In this document: positions 10,797 to 21,149 of the stretch, one piece after another
Layout of the letters: each line of letters begins with the position of its first letter
Position numbering within the stretch: position 1 is the stretch's first letter
NCBI RefSeq assembly: GCF_030247195.1
Contig: NC_080672.1
Span: forward strand, 402,521,037 to 402,585,036
From: Topomyia yanbarensis
Lineage: Eukaryota; Arthropoda; Insecta; Diptera; Culicidae
DNA length: 64,000 nt
Reading direction: 5' to 3'
Notes under the pieces: generated by a model
The model's database searches: none
What the model was told of the DNA's origin: nothing
The model's input: only the letters and a program-made list of their open reading frames with translations
Position numbers and translations under genes: made by a program

Positions 10797-11234
10797 TCAA
10801 ATAAACGAATTAAAAAAAAAACCAATCGGTTTGTTGTTCAAAACCGTAACAAGCGCACTATTTAAAATTGATGTTAAATGGAAATCGATTTTGTGTTCAT
10901 TACGCTATCAACAATCTCAAGTATTGACAATAGTATTGATCGCGTAAGAGCCGCTATAAGATTTCAATTACCAGCCTAAAGTGTAGTCACGACACACCTG
11001 TTATGTCCCACACATTACCCACCCATCGTTTTTTCTTCACTTATCTCTCCCTATGAGGATAACTATGTGCTACCTGCCTATAGGCCGGTATAGTAAAGGG
11101 TGTTACGATCAAAAATTGGTCAAAAAAGAATGCAAGTCGGTCAAACTTTTTATTAAAAAAATACATTACGTTTCATTTGTAAATTCAATTTATACAGGAT
11201 AAAGAAAACGTACACACCCAAGCTTCCTTTTTAG

Positions 11235-12541
11235 TGAATTGCCAGGCCTTTCGTTTGACACCTACTGTCAAGTTTTGCACAGCCTTTTTGGTCACTCTCC
11301 TCGCCGCAGAACACCAGTTTGCCGTGAACTGCATCTCTCTGACAACGCGTCTTCTTGAGATTCCGCTTGACGATTGTCCAATATTTTTCTATCGCGCGGA
11401 GCTCTGACATGTTGAGTTATTGTCTTAAACGTTGTTCGAGACATTCTACTCATAATGGCCTTTATTAAGTAATGGCATGATGCCAGATCCAATCAAAACA
11501 GAACCGCACATAATTGTGTTGCTTGAGGAAAGGTAATTGATGTTTTTATAGGCAATCCTGCACTTAAATTTGGTTGATGGTTCCGGTTGCAACGTAAATG
11601 TTGCTCTTTAAGCCACAGTGACAGATGGCCTGCCACACGAGATATTTCTTTGTAAACTTCGACTTCGTATTTAAAAAAACTCTAGCAACTTTCCTCCTGT
11701 TTCACCCATTCATGCCCATGTTGTTTGTGGACAGCAACGTTTTTAAATAGCTATAACTTTTGATTGAGGCAAGATTTGCTCACAAAAATAAAGAAGACTA
11801 ATGAATGTGACTATTGCCTTCCATTTGAGTAATAACAGTTACAAGGATCAGCTCTTGAACTGAAGTTATTGCAATTAGTCTGATTGGACTCCGATGGAGC
11901 AGTGCTGCCAGGAACAGTGTACGTTTACCACGGAAAATGATTTTTTTTCATATATCTTCGTTATGGTGCAATATTATTGAAAACTGATAAAACTCATCAA
12001 TTAAGACTGTCGTTGGCTACGGTTTCCATGCAATTGGACTATTGTAAATATTCTTGGAGAATTGTATTGAGCATTGGAAGGTAAAAATTTAACAGCTTCT
12101 AGCACTGCAAGGGAAGCACCTATCTTTATGAAAATAGACTTTTCGTGTTTCTTGAGCTCACCGCTTTTAAGGAAAAATAGTTTTGAAAGCCTACAAGCAC
12201 TAGAAAAAGTTGGGCATGAAAGGGTTAAAGTCCGCCTTGGCGTAGGTTTCGTCATCTTGTTCCACGCATCAAACTTCGTCAGCATCCTAATGTACAGCTT
12301 CCGCGATCATTCTCTGGCCGACTTGCACTGCCTATCGTCACGATTTGAAGACACCTACTTCTTGTAAGACGACAGTCCGGCTGATTTTTAGACGATACTC
12401 ACAGCTTGCTTGTGACATCTCGGCTGAAGAACTTGGGATTCCGCTTGAAACAGCTGACCATAGTCTTTTCAGCGGTTTTGCAGCCTCTCGATTTTTCCCC
12501 GCTTTAGTCTCCTTGGCTACCGACAAATGTTTTCCGAACAC
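11235..12541 (-). pseudogene. Tc1/mariner transposase remnant
   Basis: The C-terminal part reads MSELRAIEKYWTIVKRN followed by a basic tail (TKKAVQNLTVGVKRKAW), the place where Tc1-family transposases carry the last catalytic acid of the DDE/D triad (P-I-E-x-x-W). The N-terminal part, near 12338-12541, is lysine/arginine-rich and may be the DNA-binding region. Frameshifts, stops and an inserted MITE (11704-12227) remove most of the catalytic core. It is inactive in both arms. Confidence 0.65.
11704..12227. mobile_element. MITE family A, copy 2, nested in the Tc1-like element
   Basis: A 524 bp element with inverted ends CCCATTCATGCCCATG and TTGGGCATGAAAGGGTT. It is the best preserved family member and defines the ends. 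It was inserted into the transposase pseudogene, so it is younger than that element. The mirror is about 33233-33757. Confidence 0.8.
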
Positions 12542-12839
12542 TTTTATTACGTTGGTGACAGTTCATTTGGTCGCGACTGCGAGCAAAATTTTGCTTCTCT
12601 TGCTTCGATGGCTTTTTCACAACTGAAGAGTCAGTGTCAAAATCAAACAGTTTTAATTAGAATACACACATGCATCTTTAAAATGAGGAGTGTATTGTAT
12701 ATGTTTTTGTAATGCACGATGAAAAAATGCGTCAAGTTGAAGTTGACCAACTGTTGACCGTAACACCCTTTAGTATGATTAGGAAACAACGATAGACAGG
12801 TGGACTGGGTAGTGTCTGGGGCATCTTAAGATACATAAG

Positions 12840-12905
12840 AGTTATGATGCAATGCGTGATGGCATCGATTAACTTTCTGCAATCCTGTCTCGTCAAATGG
12901 TGGCT
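12840..12905 (-). repeat. Upstream module 'S' at copy 2
   Basis: Minus-strand copy of the module described at 6127-6190. The minus frame reads HHLTRQDCRKLIDAITHCIIT, close to HHLTKQDCKQLIDAITYCIIT at the third locus, so the segment may once have coded. Its continuation is split by the Tc1-like insertion and resumes at 11093-10980 (AGCACATAGTTATCCTCAT, GATGGGTGGGTAATGTGTG), matching 53505-53580. Confidence 0.5.
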
Positions 12906-13416
12906 AATGCTACCTACAGTCAACTCCAGAATTGAGCGTACTCTTGCGATGATAATTTTTTGTCTTTTATTTTAAGTGCAAACCGTTTACATATATTAAA
13001 ACTTTTGATATAGTGTTATGACTTATTCATTCGTCTATCTATGAGCTGTTTTCATAAAATCATTTTTTCGTTATTCATGGCTATCGTGTACATTTTAAAA
13101 TTTAGTACAAGAATCTTGTAACTATTATCACTCTCATAGTGAAAAATTAAAACATTTCGCGGAAGTTATTGGTGCTCAAAAACTGACAAGGCTGCCAGTG
13201 CCCATATTTTGAAACAAGACACCTATATTGAAAGCTTAAAATGCGACAACTCTGCGTCGAACAATGTTGAATGTCACCACATGCTGTGTACCAAAGATTC
13301 TCACGCTTGTCACAAGCCGTTGCCCAGTGAAACTCTCTATCATCATTTCTCAATCATACTTCAACCAGTCGACGGGTTTTACGCGGATTCCCAGAAGCAT
13401 ATCAGGATCAATCAGA

Positions 13417-14157
13417 ATGTTGTTGCTATTTCTACTGCAGCTGGTACCACTTGCTGCACTGGATCCTATCGAGCCTCTCTGTCTACCGTTTAAATTCAAT
13501 CTAACAGGATTATGGAACGGTAAACTCTTTTTCAACGCAAAAATGTTTCAACGGAAGGAAGAAAGATGCCACCATAAAAATGCCGAAGTCGACATTGCAG
13601 ACATTATAGCGTCCAATCCTTGCCTGATGGTTCAATATTTGAAGAATTCCGATGGGAGCTCCATGTCTTTTGTAGTTTACGCAACGTGCAGCTTCATGGA
13701 AGTGTTTGGATTTTACACCAGCTACTTGGAGTATATGCGATGCTGGGTCGTTACCCCGATTCCATGGTGTGCTACGTCAAATAACTTCCATCCAGATGAC
13801 CGATATGAGATTACCTTTACAAGAGAAACTTTAACCGTCCAGCATCACTCAATCAATTCGAATAGGACCAATTGCTGGGAAAATCAAACGACTTCGGCGG
13901 CTTCTTTTAAGCTTACGCACTACAGGGAAGGCGTTGTACGTCACAGTCCGTGGGAAAATTCCGCAAACTGTAGCTGTCTACGTTCCGAATCGTATAACAC
14001 ACTAGATTTTCTTAATGCCATCTGCTCATCGAAGACGTCGGAAATTATCTCCCAGTGGTCGTTGAAGAGCGGATCATCAACATGGTACGTATGGCTTATA
14101 CTTGGTGTTCTACTAATACTGGTTTTTCTGGTAGTTACTCTACTGTACCAATGTTAA
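13417..14157 (+). CDS. Secreted, anchored cysteine-rich glycoprotein of unrecognised family (copy 2)
   Basis: The product is 246 aa from the ATG at 13417. The frame is open from an earlier ATG at 13264, but the family aligns only from MLLLFLLQLVPLAALDP, a signal peptide, so the later start is chosen. The ectodomain keeps the eight family cysteines, plus an ERCHH and an NCWEN cysteine shared with copy 3 but not copy 1. It has N-glycosylation sites NLT, NRT, NQT and NCS, and the core WCAT..NFHPDDRYEITFTRE. A hydrophobic terminus (WYVWLILGVLL...) follows small residues SGSS, compatible with a GPI-anchor signal, though this copy ends YQC. Roughly half of the residues match copy 1. About 150 bp of 5' sequence from TGTCACCACATGCTG onward is also conserved. 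The mirror, 31302-32042, differs at one residue. Function unknown. Confidence 0.8.
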   Translation: MLLLFLLQLVPLAALDPIEPLCLPFKFNLTGLWNGKLFFNAKMFQRKEERCHHKNAEVDIADIIASNPCLMVQYLKNSDGSSMSFVVYATCSFMEVFGFYTSYLEYMRCWVVTPIPWCATSNNFHPDDRYEITFTRETLTVQHHSINSNRTNCWENQTTSAASFKLTHYREGVVRHSPWENSANCSCLRSESYNTLDFLNAICSSKTSEIISQWSLKSGSSTWYVWLILGVLLILVFLVVTLLYQC

Positions 14158-14220
14158 ACCTGTGCTTAAACGAAAATTGGCTTTTTGATTATAACCATCC
14201 AATTGGGTCATTAAATGAAG

Positions 14221-14226
14221 AATAAA
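14221..14226 (+). promoter_or_regulatory. Polyadenylation signal AATAAA
   Basis: AATAAA 64 nt after the stop of the gene at 13417-14157, the only consensus signal close to it. Confidence 0.45.
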
Positions 14227-14322
14227 ATTATGGTTTCATTACCTAAAGTGGTACAGCTTATCTTTCTAAATATCGCTACTATATCTTCAAACCTTAAAAC
14301 CTCAGAATAATTTTTATTTGAT

Positions 14323-14595
14323 TTGCTCGACGAGCAGGCATTTGCTAAAATTAACAGATTTAAACTCGACGGTAGTTTCTTGCAGTTGTTTCAATCCTAT
14401 CTTACAGATCGAGATATAATGATTGCCATTAGAGATCGTCAGGAACCCACATTTACTTCTACGTCAGGTGTACCACAGGGAAGCCACTTGAGACCGTTCA
14501 TGTTTCTGCATTACTTCAACAACGTCCATCTAGTGCTGAAGACGCCACGTCTGTCTTTCGCAGACGATCTCAAGTCTGCTCATTCGCTAGACTGA
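14323..14595 (+). pseudogene. LINE reverse transcriptase fragment
   Basis: The 90-codon frame carries fingers/palm motifs of a non-LTR reverse transcriptase: a TSGVPQGSHL block (Jockey/CR1 style) followed by LSFADDLK with the catalytic ADD. Both flanks are missing, so it is a short dead piece. It lies 166 bp downstream of glycoprotein copy 2; a related ADD-containing fragment lies upstream of copy 3. The mirror is 30864-31136. Confidence 0.8.
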
Positions 14596-15076
14596 AGATT
14601 GCAGATTACTCCAACAACAGCTTGAAACCTAATGTTGATTGGTGTAGCACGAACTGCAGACCCGATTTGAGTTAATTACCATGTACTGGATACAGAAATT
14701 GAGCGCGGAAGTCACGTCTAGGTATGAGTTAGATTCTCAACTTGCATGCCAGAAAAAGATGAGTACCTGGTAGTAGGTAAGTTTCTGTATGGACGAATGT
14801 ACAATACTAGCCCTCCGTCAAATGGGTAATGTTTATTTGCATTACTAAATTCTGATATTTTTGGCTTCAGGCTATTCGTCTCTCTTGCTATTTTCGCATT
14901 TGTGCCCAAAATAAAAGAAATATGTACTCTCCTAACCCGATGAAAGTCCATCTCCTCAATTTTGAGTTAAATCATCGTTTTTCATCATGTGTTCATCACC
15001 AGGAGCCACCATCAATAATCAGCATCAGGGAGAGAGGGACCTTTTCTTCAAGCTGTACTTTTCTCTTTCAGTAGTA
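14596..15076. other. Non-coding stretch
   Basis: No gene or element was recognised. It is mirrored at about 30383-30863. Confidence 0.5.
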
Positions 15077-15391
15077 CACACCTAGAAAAAACAATGTAAA
15101 TTTACGTCTCCTGACCCTGACATATACGAGCATCAAAAATGACTTAGTTTTACGTTTGACTTTAATTTTACATGACGTTTAATTTCGTAAATCATGTAAT
15201 TTTACTCCACATACAGCGTTTGTTCTGAATGGTAGGAAGTGTAATTTTATGTTATTGCGCATGTAAAGTATATGTTTCATGTAAAATTAAACGGAACACG
15301 GTAATGTTCCGTCATTTCGTAAATTACGATTTGTTGAATTGTGTCATGTTTGCAATTACGTCAATGATAAAATTCAGATTTTTTTGGTGTG
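15077..15391. mobile_element. MITE with CACACC ends, present only in the left arm
   Basis: A 315 bp insertion with inverted ends CACACCTAGAAAAAAC and TTTTTTTGGTGTG, with TA outside each end. The body repeats motifs such as TTTACGT and its complement. The right arm has CAGTAGTATAACTATTG at the matching site (about 30380-30390), that is TATA without the element. Confidence 0.8.
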
Positions 15392-15923
15392 TAACTATTG
15401 ATGAACTTGGAATATAAATTCTAGACCGATCCGTTTGAGAATGAGAGTCAAGCAACTAAATTAGAACTCCGATACACCGCTGATGTGAAATTAGAGCCTC
15501 AAGGCTACAGCTGCGGCTGTAGCGATTGATCGGGGTTCTTCTTCTTAAAAAATACGATGAAGCTCTAGTGTCTAAACTCTTCCAATCATTCATTGTGTTA
15601 CTGTTTAATTTCTCTATTCGGGTCTAAACATTGTCTGCCAATCGTCACAGAAAGATGCGATTTGTGCATATCCCCTTACTAGGGTAACTGTTCTTTCAGT
15701 TTCTTTATGATATAACGTGAGCTCACATAAACGAGGTTTGCTACACCGCGAATGTCAGTTCTTGGTGACGCCATTAGCTCTCTCAAACGTGAAACTTATC
15801 CGCTCGACGCGCCATCTAGATTTCATTATTTTAACCCGTACCCGATGACAAAGGTATTTTCATGCATTGATGATAGTTCCCCAATAAACATCTTATGATC
15901 CAAGAGCCTAACGACCTGTTCAG

Positions 15924-16167
15924 GGTATAACCGAAGACTGCATATCAAGAAGACTGGCAACTCTGTCCAAAATCTGGAGACAGTAACAGCAACGCCACTT
16001 GCGGGTAAAGGTGGTACTTCCCATTGTGATGCACACACACATATACACTTTTACATTAAGCTTCCTACCTTCCTCCAATAGAGGCGCTGTAACCTCTGTC
16101 GCTTCTCGTTTGTATGGGGGAAGGAAAGAGATATCAGTCTTCTTAATATGTAGTCTTCGGTATAACC
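15924..16167. mobile_element. MITE with 33 bp inverted ends (GGTATAACCGAAGACT...)
   Basis: The 244 bp segment begins GGTATAACCGAAGACTGC and ends with the complement, CGGTATAACC. The inverted match extends through AAGAAGACTG on both sides. It has no coding capacity. The mirror is 27968-28211. Confidence 0.75.
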
Positions 16168-18134
16168 AAACATTGTATATTAACAATATAGTTCACTCCT
16201 GTAAATCTCATACGAATCACAAAGGACATAAATGTAATGCCATCTGTGGACGAAAAAGGATTTTAATCGCAATAAATAATCATTCTGCGATTAGCGTGCG
16301 CCGTAGATTGGAATGTCAACCGCGTCCAAGAAGTATAGGACAGAAAGGTGGGCAAATTGTTCATTTCCCAATGTGTTGGAATTTGGTATCTGAAACCTTG
16401 AGTATGCTGTCAGACCTGCGCAACGTAAGAATCAATAGTTGGAGCTCAGTGTGGAATATTTCGTGGGTTTATCTGTGTAATTTGTTTTTGCATCAGCTGC
16501 ATTTTAGGGATACTGCTTTAAGCTACCAAAATCTTTTCCAGCTGCTTTAGAAAAAAATTATCCTAAACACATGTAAGCAGAGAATGAGCATTTTCGTCAG
16601 CGAAATATTTTTCTGTTTCCTGTTTCCTGTAAACTGTGCCTCTTAATGAACTGGTCAGACTATGCAATGATCGTTATCTCATGTGGGTATTAAAATATGA
16701 TCATTAGAACGAAATAATGTAGCTTTCTCCTGCTGGAGTGATAATAAATCCAAAAAAGTTTTCTTCCTAATCTAGGAGTGTCGCCACCTCTACTATAATA
16801 TATTGTATTGAACTGAGAACTGTCATTACGTACGGCAAAATTTACAGTGTACTAGTAACCTTTTGTGCCATGGTGGCGCCAGTGTGCCGTCTTTTAAGAA
16901 ATACAGAAGTGAACCATATTGTCATTTTATAATATTTGGTATAATCCAAACAATATGTGGAATCGTTGGATTATACGGGTTAAAGTTCGTGTATAATATT
17001 TTTTTTATTAGGGTGGATGGTTGTTCTATTTTAATTATTTTAGGATAAACATTGCAGAATTTTATAAATATTTGAATTACGAGTGATAAGAGGATATTGA
17101 GTTAATAAAACTAAAAATTTACCTTTCGATGCTTTCTGAGAGATATAAAGGAAAACACCATAATTGCACTCTAGTGCCATCTGACGGTCGACTTTCAACG
17201 TTAGATCGCGAATTGAAATCGTTAAGATATTGTTTATGACACAAAAAACTGGATTCTAAACGCATTGCGCACTTACTATTCTTCTATTAAATTCTTCTAA
17301 TAGATTGGTTAGTTCGACTGGTCTGTCTATAAAACAGCCCACTATGGGAAGGTTCCATACAAACAGGTGGCCAAAAATTTTTTGTGTCATATTCTTTCTT
17401 TGTTTGAGTTGTTAATAATGAACGAAACTCATAATGGACGTATCCAGGTTTAAAAACCTTAAGGGGGAGGAGGAGGGGGAGAGGTGGGGGGTTTGGTGTA
17501 AAGTATTCAAGGTAATTTTTTTTTTCAAAAAAATAAAAAAGAGGCACAGTTTTAGTCAATTCAATCACTTTCCATATAATGATGCAGTATTTGAACAATA
17601 TTTTATTAAATTTTCATTGGTCAAGTGACAGCGAATTTCCGAAGGCACCTCGAAAAAATGCGGTGTGCATCATAACTCAAAATCTACTGGGCCAATCAAT
17701 CCGAAATTTTTCACAGTTCTTCAAATGATTCTCCAGGTAACTACAAGACCTTTCGATAAAATTATTATTACAACTATTTTTACAAAAAATGTTAGTAGTT
17801 TTTTTTAGCGAAAATGGGACTTTGGCTTCAAAGTGTTACAAAAAACACAAAAAGCGAAAAAAAAGGAAAAACTCAGATAACATGTGCTTTCAAACCCTCA
17901 AACCAATAGTAACGGAGAGAGAATGCATGTCGCAAAAGAGACATAAATATTTCAATTTAGTTATTAAATAGAAGTAAATAGAAAGTAGTTTGAAGTGCAT
18001 AGGCTATTCAGTGATTATTTCAATGTTGAAATGACCAATGAGCTTTAAAAGAAATGTCGCTCTTTCAGTTGATTTCTATGCCAATATATCTTCTTCATAT
18101 TTATAGTTTGCGAATAATTGTTATTTCATTTGGA
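16168..18134. other. Non-coding stretch with a polypurine tract
   Basis: No gene was recognised. An open frame at 15999-16550 runs through the MITE and has no motif. A G-rich polypurine run (17461-17491; G5, G5 and G6 blocks) is the only compositional feature and is preserved at 26643-26673. Sequence around 17640-17780 and 17780-17970 resembles dispersed repeat material but could not be assigned. Confidence 0.45.
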
Positions 18135-19208
18135 ACTCTTGTTCCGGAGATATAGTATAATGAATCCTATATAAACCAATATCACGAAAACGAAATAGTT
18201 AAAACTATCAGAATAAGTATTGAAATACATTTTTTATATAACGAGTGGCCATAAAAAATTTCTTGGTCACAAAACCTGCTTTTGACGATTCCGGGGCATA
18301 TTATTATAAGCATGAACATTTTTGAATTTACAAATCATGCTATTTAAAAATTTCAAATATTTGGTTACATTGATCGTGTTAACGGTAAGTTGGAAATTCC
18401 AGTACAACTCAGTACCATTTATTGCTACACAGTAATGTTGAGTAGCAAAAATGTAGTCAGATGAATTATCTTTTCAATAAAAATTGTAGTACACGCTCAT
18501 TTCGTTGTGGAATATGAAGCACTCAACCGAAACATGTACTGAAGTATCCTTTTCTTGTCGACTAGATGAGACTGCCTTTAAAACTTCAAGTGATGCGTTG
18601 TCAGTTTAGGGCAAATTCGGGCAACTAAAATCTTCGTTATAAGTTAGAAGATGCATTATCCTTGCATCCTCCATCGACTTTCGGGGGACATTGGGGAACT
18701 TTTTTCCCCGGATCCAATTTGTGGATATTTTAGGACTTTGAATCGTTATATTTCATATAGCTCCATACCAATGCAATATATATGCATTTCCAATAATATA
18801 ATCACAAAGCTGACATTCTTAGCTTTAAAATTGCGTATTTGAACATATGTTTCATTCAAAATTCAGAAAAGATACGAACAGTTGAAAAAACGCACGTGAT
18901 ATTTCTATTTTTCAAAATTTTTATCTTTAGACATCCATATACACAGTCAAGTCAAATATATTTCCGAGATACTCTGGGAATTTCTTAGCTAGAGTATCTA
19001 TAAACATTCAGTGTAGAATTAGTTTGAATTGGAGTTGATGCAATTTTCGATTTTTGGCCACATGCCTCCCCATAGTGCAGCCCGGAGACAACTTGACAGC
19101 TCCCATATATTGAACTCATAAGCAAATTTTGTGGTGATTTGGTGATGTCATGGCGGCTCGAATGGAGCAAAATTTGAAAATGACGCATCCCAGTTACTAT
19201 TTTCCATA
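18135..19208. other. Start of the unpaired region; nothing recognised
   Basis: First sequence with no mirror copy in the window. AT-rich, with no ORF above about 80 codons and no motif. Confidence 0.5.
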
Positions 19209-19210
19209 TA

Positions 19211-20362
19211 CACTGATAAAATAAAGTACCCATTAATGCGTAGAAAACTACGCATTTTCAATAAAAGTGGAATAACCCATTAAATGGGTAAAGCGTTTGA
19301 ACCCATAAATGAGTACAGACCTTGTACGTCAACCTGGGTGTGTTTTACCCATTATTTTTCGCAGAACTGTCGTGAAAAATACCCATTCTTGAAAATCACG
19401 CCAGAATGAAAAATACTGCCAATAGAATTATTTCTGAATTTAAAAAAAACATAAAATAACATTCATTTAATAGTATTGTCTACTTACAAAAGTGTAGGAA
19501 TCTAGATAGATCCTATTCTAAACCCGGATAGAATTTTACAATAGCATTTACCCTACAAACAATCATAAAACAATAAATATTATAGTTATTACTGTTTCAA
19601 CATTGTTCGATGCCAAGTTCGCACAGTAGATTTACAATAAAATTTATGTAACAATAAATTTCACTGTTCAGCAAAAAACTGATATAGTGCATTCACATTA
19701 AATTGTACTGTTTTCGAGAAAAAAATGTATGGAGAAAAATTGATTTTTTTAATGTTAAGATACATAACCACCCCCCTTTTTCACTGTAAAAGTCTATTTT
19801 ACTTTTAAATTTACTGTAAAAACGTTAAAGTTTATTGTTTTTGTATTGTAGCATAACACTAAAACTTACTGTAAATTATTGTAAAATTACTGTACTGTCA
19901 CAGTGAAAATCATGCTTTGTTAGTGTACATTTCTATTCGGGAAACTACTTAACAAAATAAAACGCCAACTGGATATATTTTTGATGGCTGAATCTTTTGG
20001 TTGCTCTAAAAATGCCTAACTGGCCCATATTTGCAACATCCTCAGTAGTCCAAACAGTCGTTTTTTTCGGAGCATTGCCGAAATGTTCCGTTTCCGCTAC
20101 GGTCTCCGATGCTGGCCGATAATTTATAGGTTCCGATACGATCCTTAGTTTCCAGGTTAACTCGCTTGAAATAATTCCTAAGGATTTTTCACCCATTATT
20201 CAGATGAATATACCCATTGACATTACTTCATCGAGTAGTCGTCAAATGGATAAAAAGTACCCATTGTTCGAAACAAAAAAGTACCCATTTTTTTGACAGC
20301 TCGAATAACTTCCGAAAATGGGCAATTTGAATACATATAATGGGTAAAGTTTTTTTGCAGTG
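19211..20362. mobile_element. Non-autonomous element with CACTG ends
   Basis: The inverted ends CACTGATAAAATAAAGTACC (19211) and GGGTAAAGTTTTTTTGCAGTG (ending 20362) are flanked by TA (19209-19210, 20363-20364). The phrase ACCCATT or its complement AATGGGT recurs at least ten times inside, especially in the outer 200 bp at each side. A second MITE is nested at 19551-19925. No transposase is seen. Confidence 0.7.
19551..19925. mobile_element. Nested MITE with TACnCTAACAAA-like ends
   Basis: The left end CCCTACAAACAATCATAAAA and the right end complementary to TACACTAACAAAGCATGATT are imperfect inverted repeats flanked by TA. The interior is full of TTACTGTAAA and its complement. It sits in the middle of the CACTG element, so it was inserted later. 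Confidence 0.5.
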
Positions 20363-20610
20363 TAGTCGTTTTCTTCTGGCCACCTACATGTCAAAAGTCA
20401 AATGTGAACTCTGCACTGCGTGGTGAGCAAAAACCTCAATTAGTGAAATATCAAAAATGGGTCTCCAATTTTTCGCTGAAGTTGGGTTTTTCTTTTTGTT
20501 GATATCAGGTTTGTTCTAGTATATAGGAGCAAAAATACATACTTCTTTTTACTTCGGTTTGCTACCAGAAGAAAAAAGAGAATACATTTGAACAAGATCT
20601 GAAATTCGCA

Positions 20611-20630
20611 ATGTTGTTTTAAAACAACAT
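20611..20630. repeat. Perfect 20 bp palindrome
   Basis: ATGTTGTTTTAAAACAACAT is exactly self-complementary, extended by CGCA and its near match on the other side. No element boundary was recognised around it. Confidence 0.6.
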
Positions 20631-20639
20631 CGCGAAAAT

Positions 20640-21149
20640 CATTTCAAAATTATCGTAGTGGCGTATTGAGTCTGTGCCACTGTCTATTTGCTGACAATTT
20701 GAAGACCACTCAGCGCACCCGAGTAGGCAAACAGCCCTCCGTTAGCCAGGAAATTTCCCTGCTTGACTGGGATCGATTATGTGACAATCAATGGAAAAAT
20801 CGAAGCACAATTTGGTGCGTAGATGGCACTATGGTGAGTCATTTAATATTGACTTATTTGACGTCTAGGACACCAACACCGTTGCGATGTGTATAGACAA
20901 CATACATATTGGGACATTCACCGAAACGTACACGCCGCACCAACTTCTTACTAAACGCCGCTCTAAGGTTGCCAGCAAGTTTTTTGTATAACTTGTACTT
21001 GTATTTGCTATTTGCAGTAGTAATAAGCCTCCCAAGGGCAATTTTTAAAACAGAATATGATTGATAAGTACGGCTTATCAAATCAATTTTATTAATTCTG
21101 TAATCTAAAAAGAATTTTTGAATTTTGCTGAACGTGATGAATTTGGCAC
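20640..21149. other. Non-coding stretch before the BEL/Pao element
   Basis: No feature recognised; the two open frames of about 75 codons have no motif. Confidence 0.4.

Larger units (their letters stand above)
9582..10820 (+). mobile_element. Gag-only non-LTR element ('half-LINE')
   Basis: A 1239 bp retroposon bounded by a perfect 12 bp target-site duplication ACCAATCGGTTT (9570-9581 and 10821-10832), ending in a short poly(A). It has a 5' leader, one intact ORF1 (9706-10506) and about 300 bp of 3' UTR. There is no endonuclease, reverse transcriptase or remnant of ORF2. The target duplication shows the short form itself was inserted. The organisation recalls mammalian HAL1 elements. The 3' UTR ends in a stem-loop shared with the LINE at 38961-45072, implying mobilisation in trans. 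The mirror is 34640-35878, so insertion predates divergence of the two arms. Confidence 0.85.
11096..12770 (-). mobile_element. Decayed Tc1/mariner-type transposon
   Basis: The terminal inverted repeats AAGGGTGTTACGATCAA (11096) and TTGACCGTAACACCCTT (ending 12770) are flanked by TA duplications (11094-11095, 12771-12772). The third glycoprotein locus holds the related uninterrupted sequence (around 53480-53500), which confirms the borders. The 1675 bp includes MITE family A copy 2, leaving a core near 1.15 kb. The transposase remnant is on the minus strand. The mirror is 32690-34364. Confidence 0.8.
1..18134. repeat. Left arm of a large inverted duplication
   Basis: This stretch is the reverse complement of 26001-51566. 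Base 1 pairs with about 51566 and base 18134 with 26001. Every feature here has a mirror copy, with only scattered substitutions and small indels. Relative to the right arm it carries an extra MITE (15077-15391) and lacks the LINE and the 1634 bp Transib-like insertion. The homology reaches the window's left edge, so the outer boundary is not visible. It is either one haplotype of a locus assembled twice or one arm of a real palindrome. Confidence 0.95.

Noticed and set aside
13264..13416. Upstream extension of glycoprotein copy 2
   Set aside because: The family aligns only from the later methionine, which begins a signal peptide; the upstream sequence is conserved as DNA but not as protein among copies.
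15999..16550. 183-codon open frame present in both arms
   Set aside because: Part of it translates a MITE, it has no recognisable domain, and antisense frames in the same place are also open. Not supported as a gene.
17461..17491. G-quadruplex
   Set aside because: Only three runs of three or more G are present in the tract; kept as a polypurine run without functional claim.
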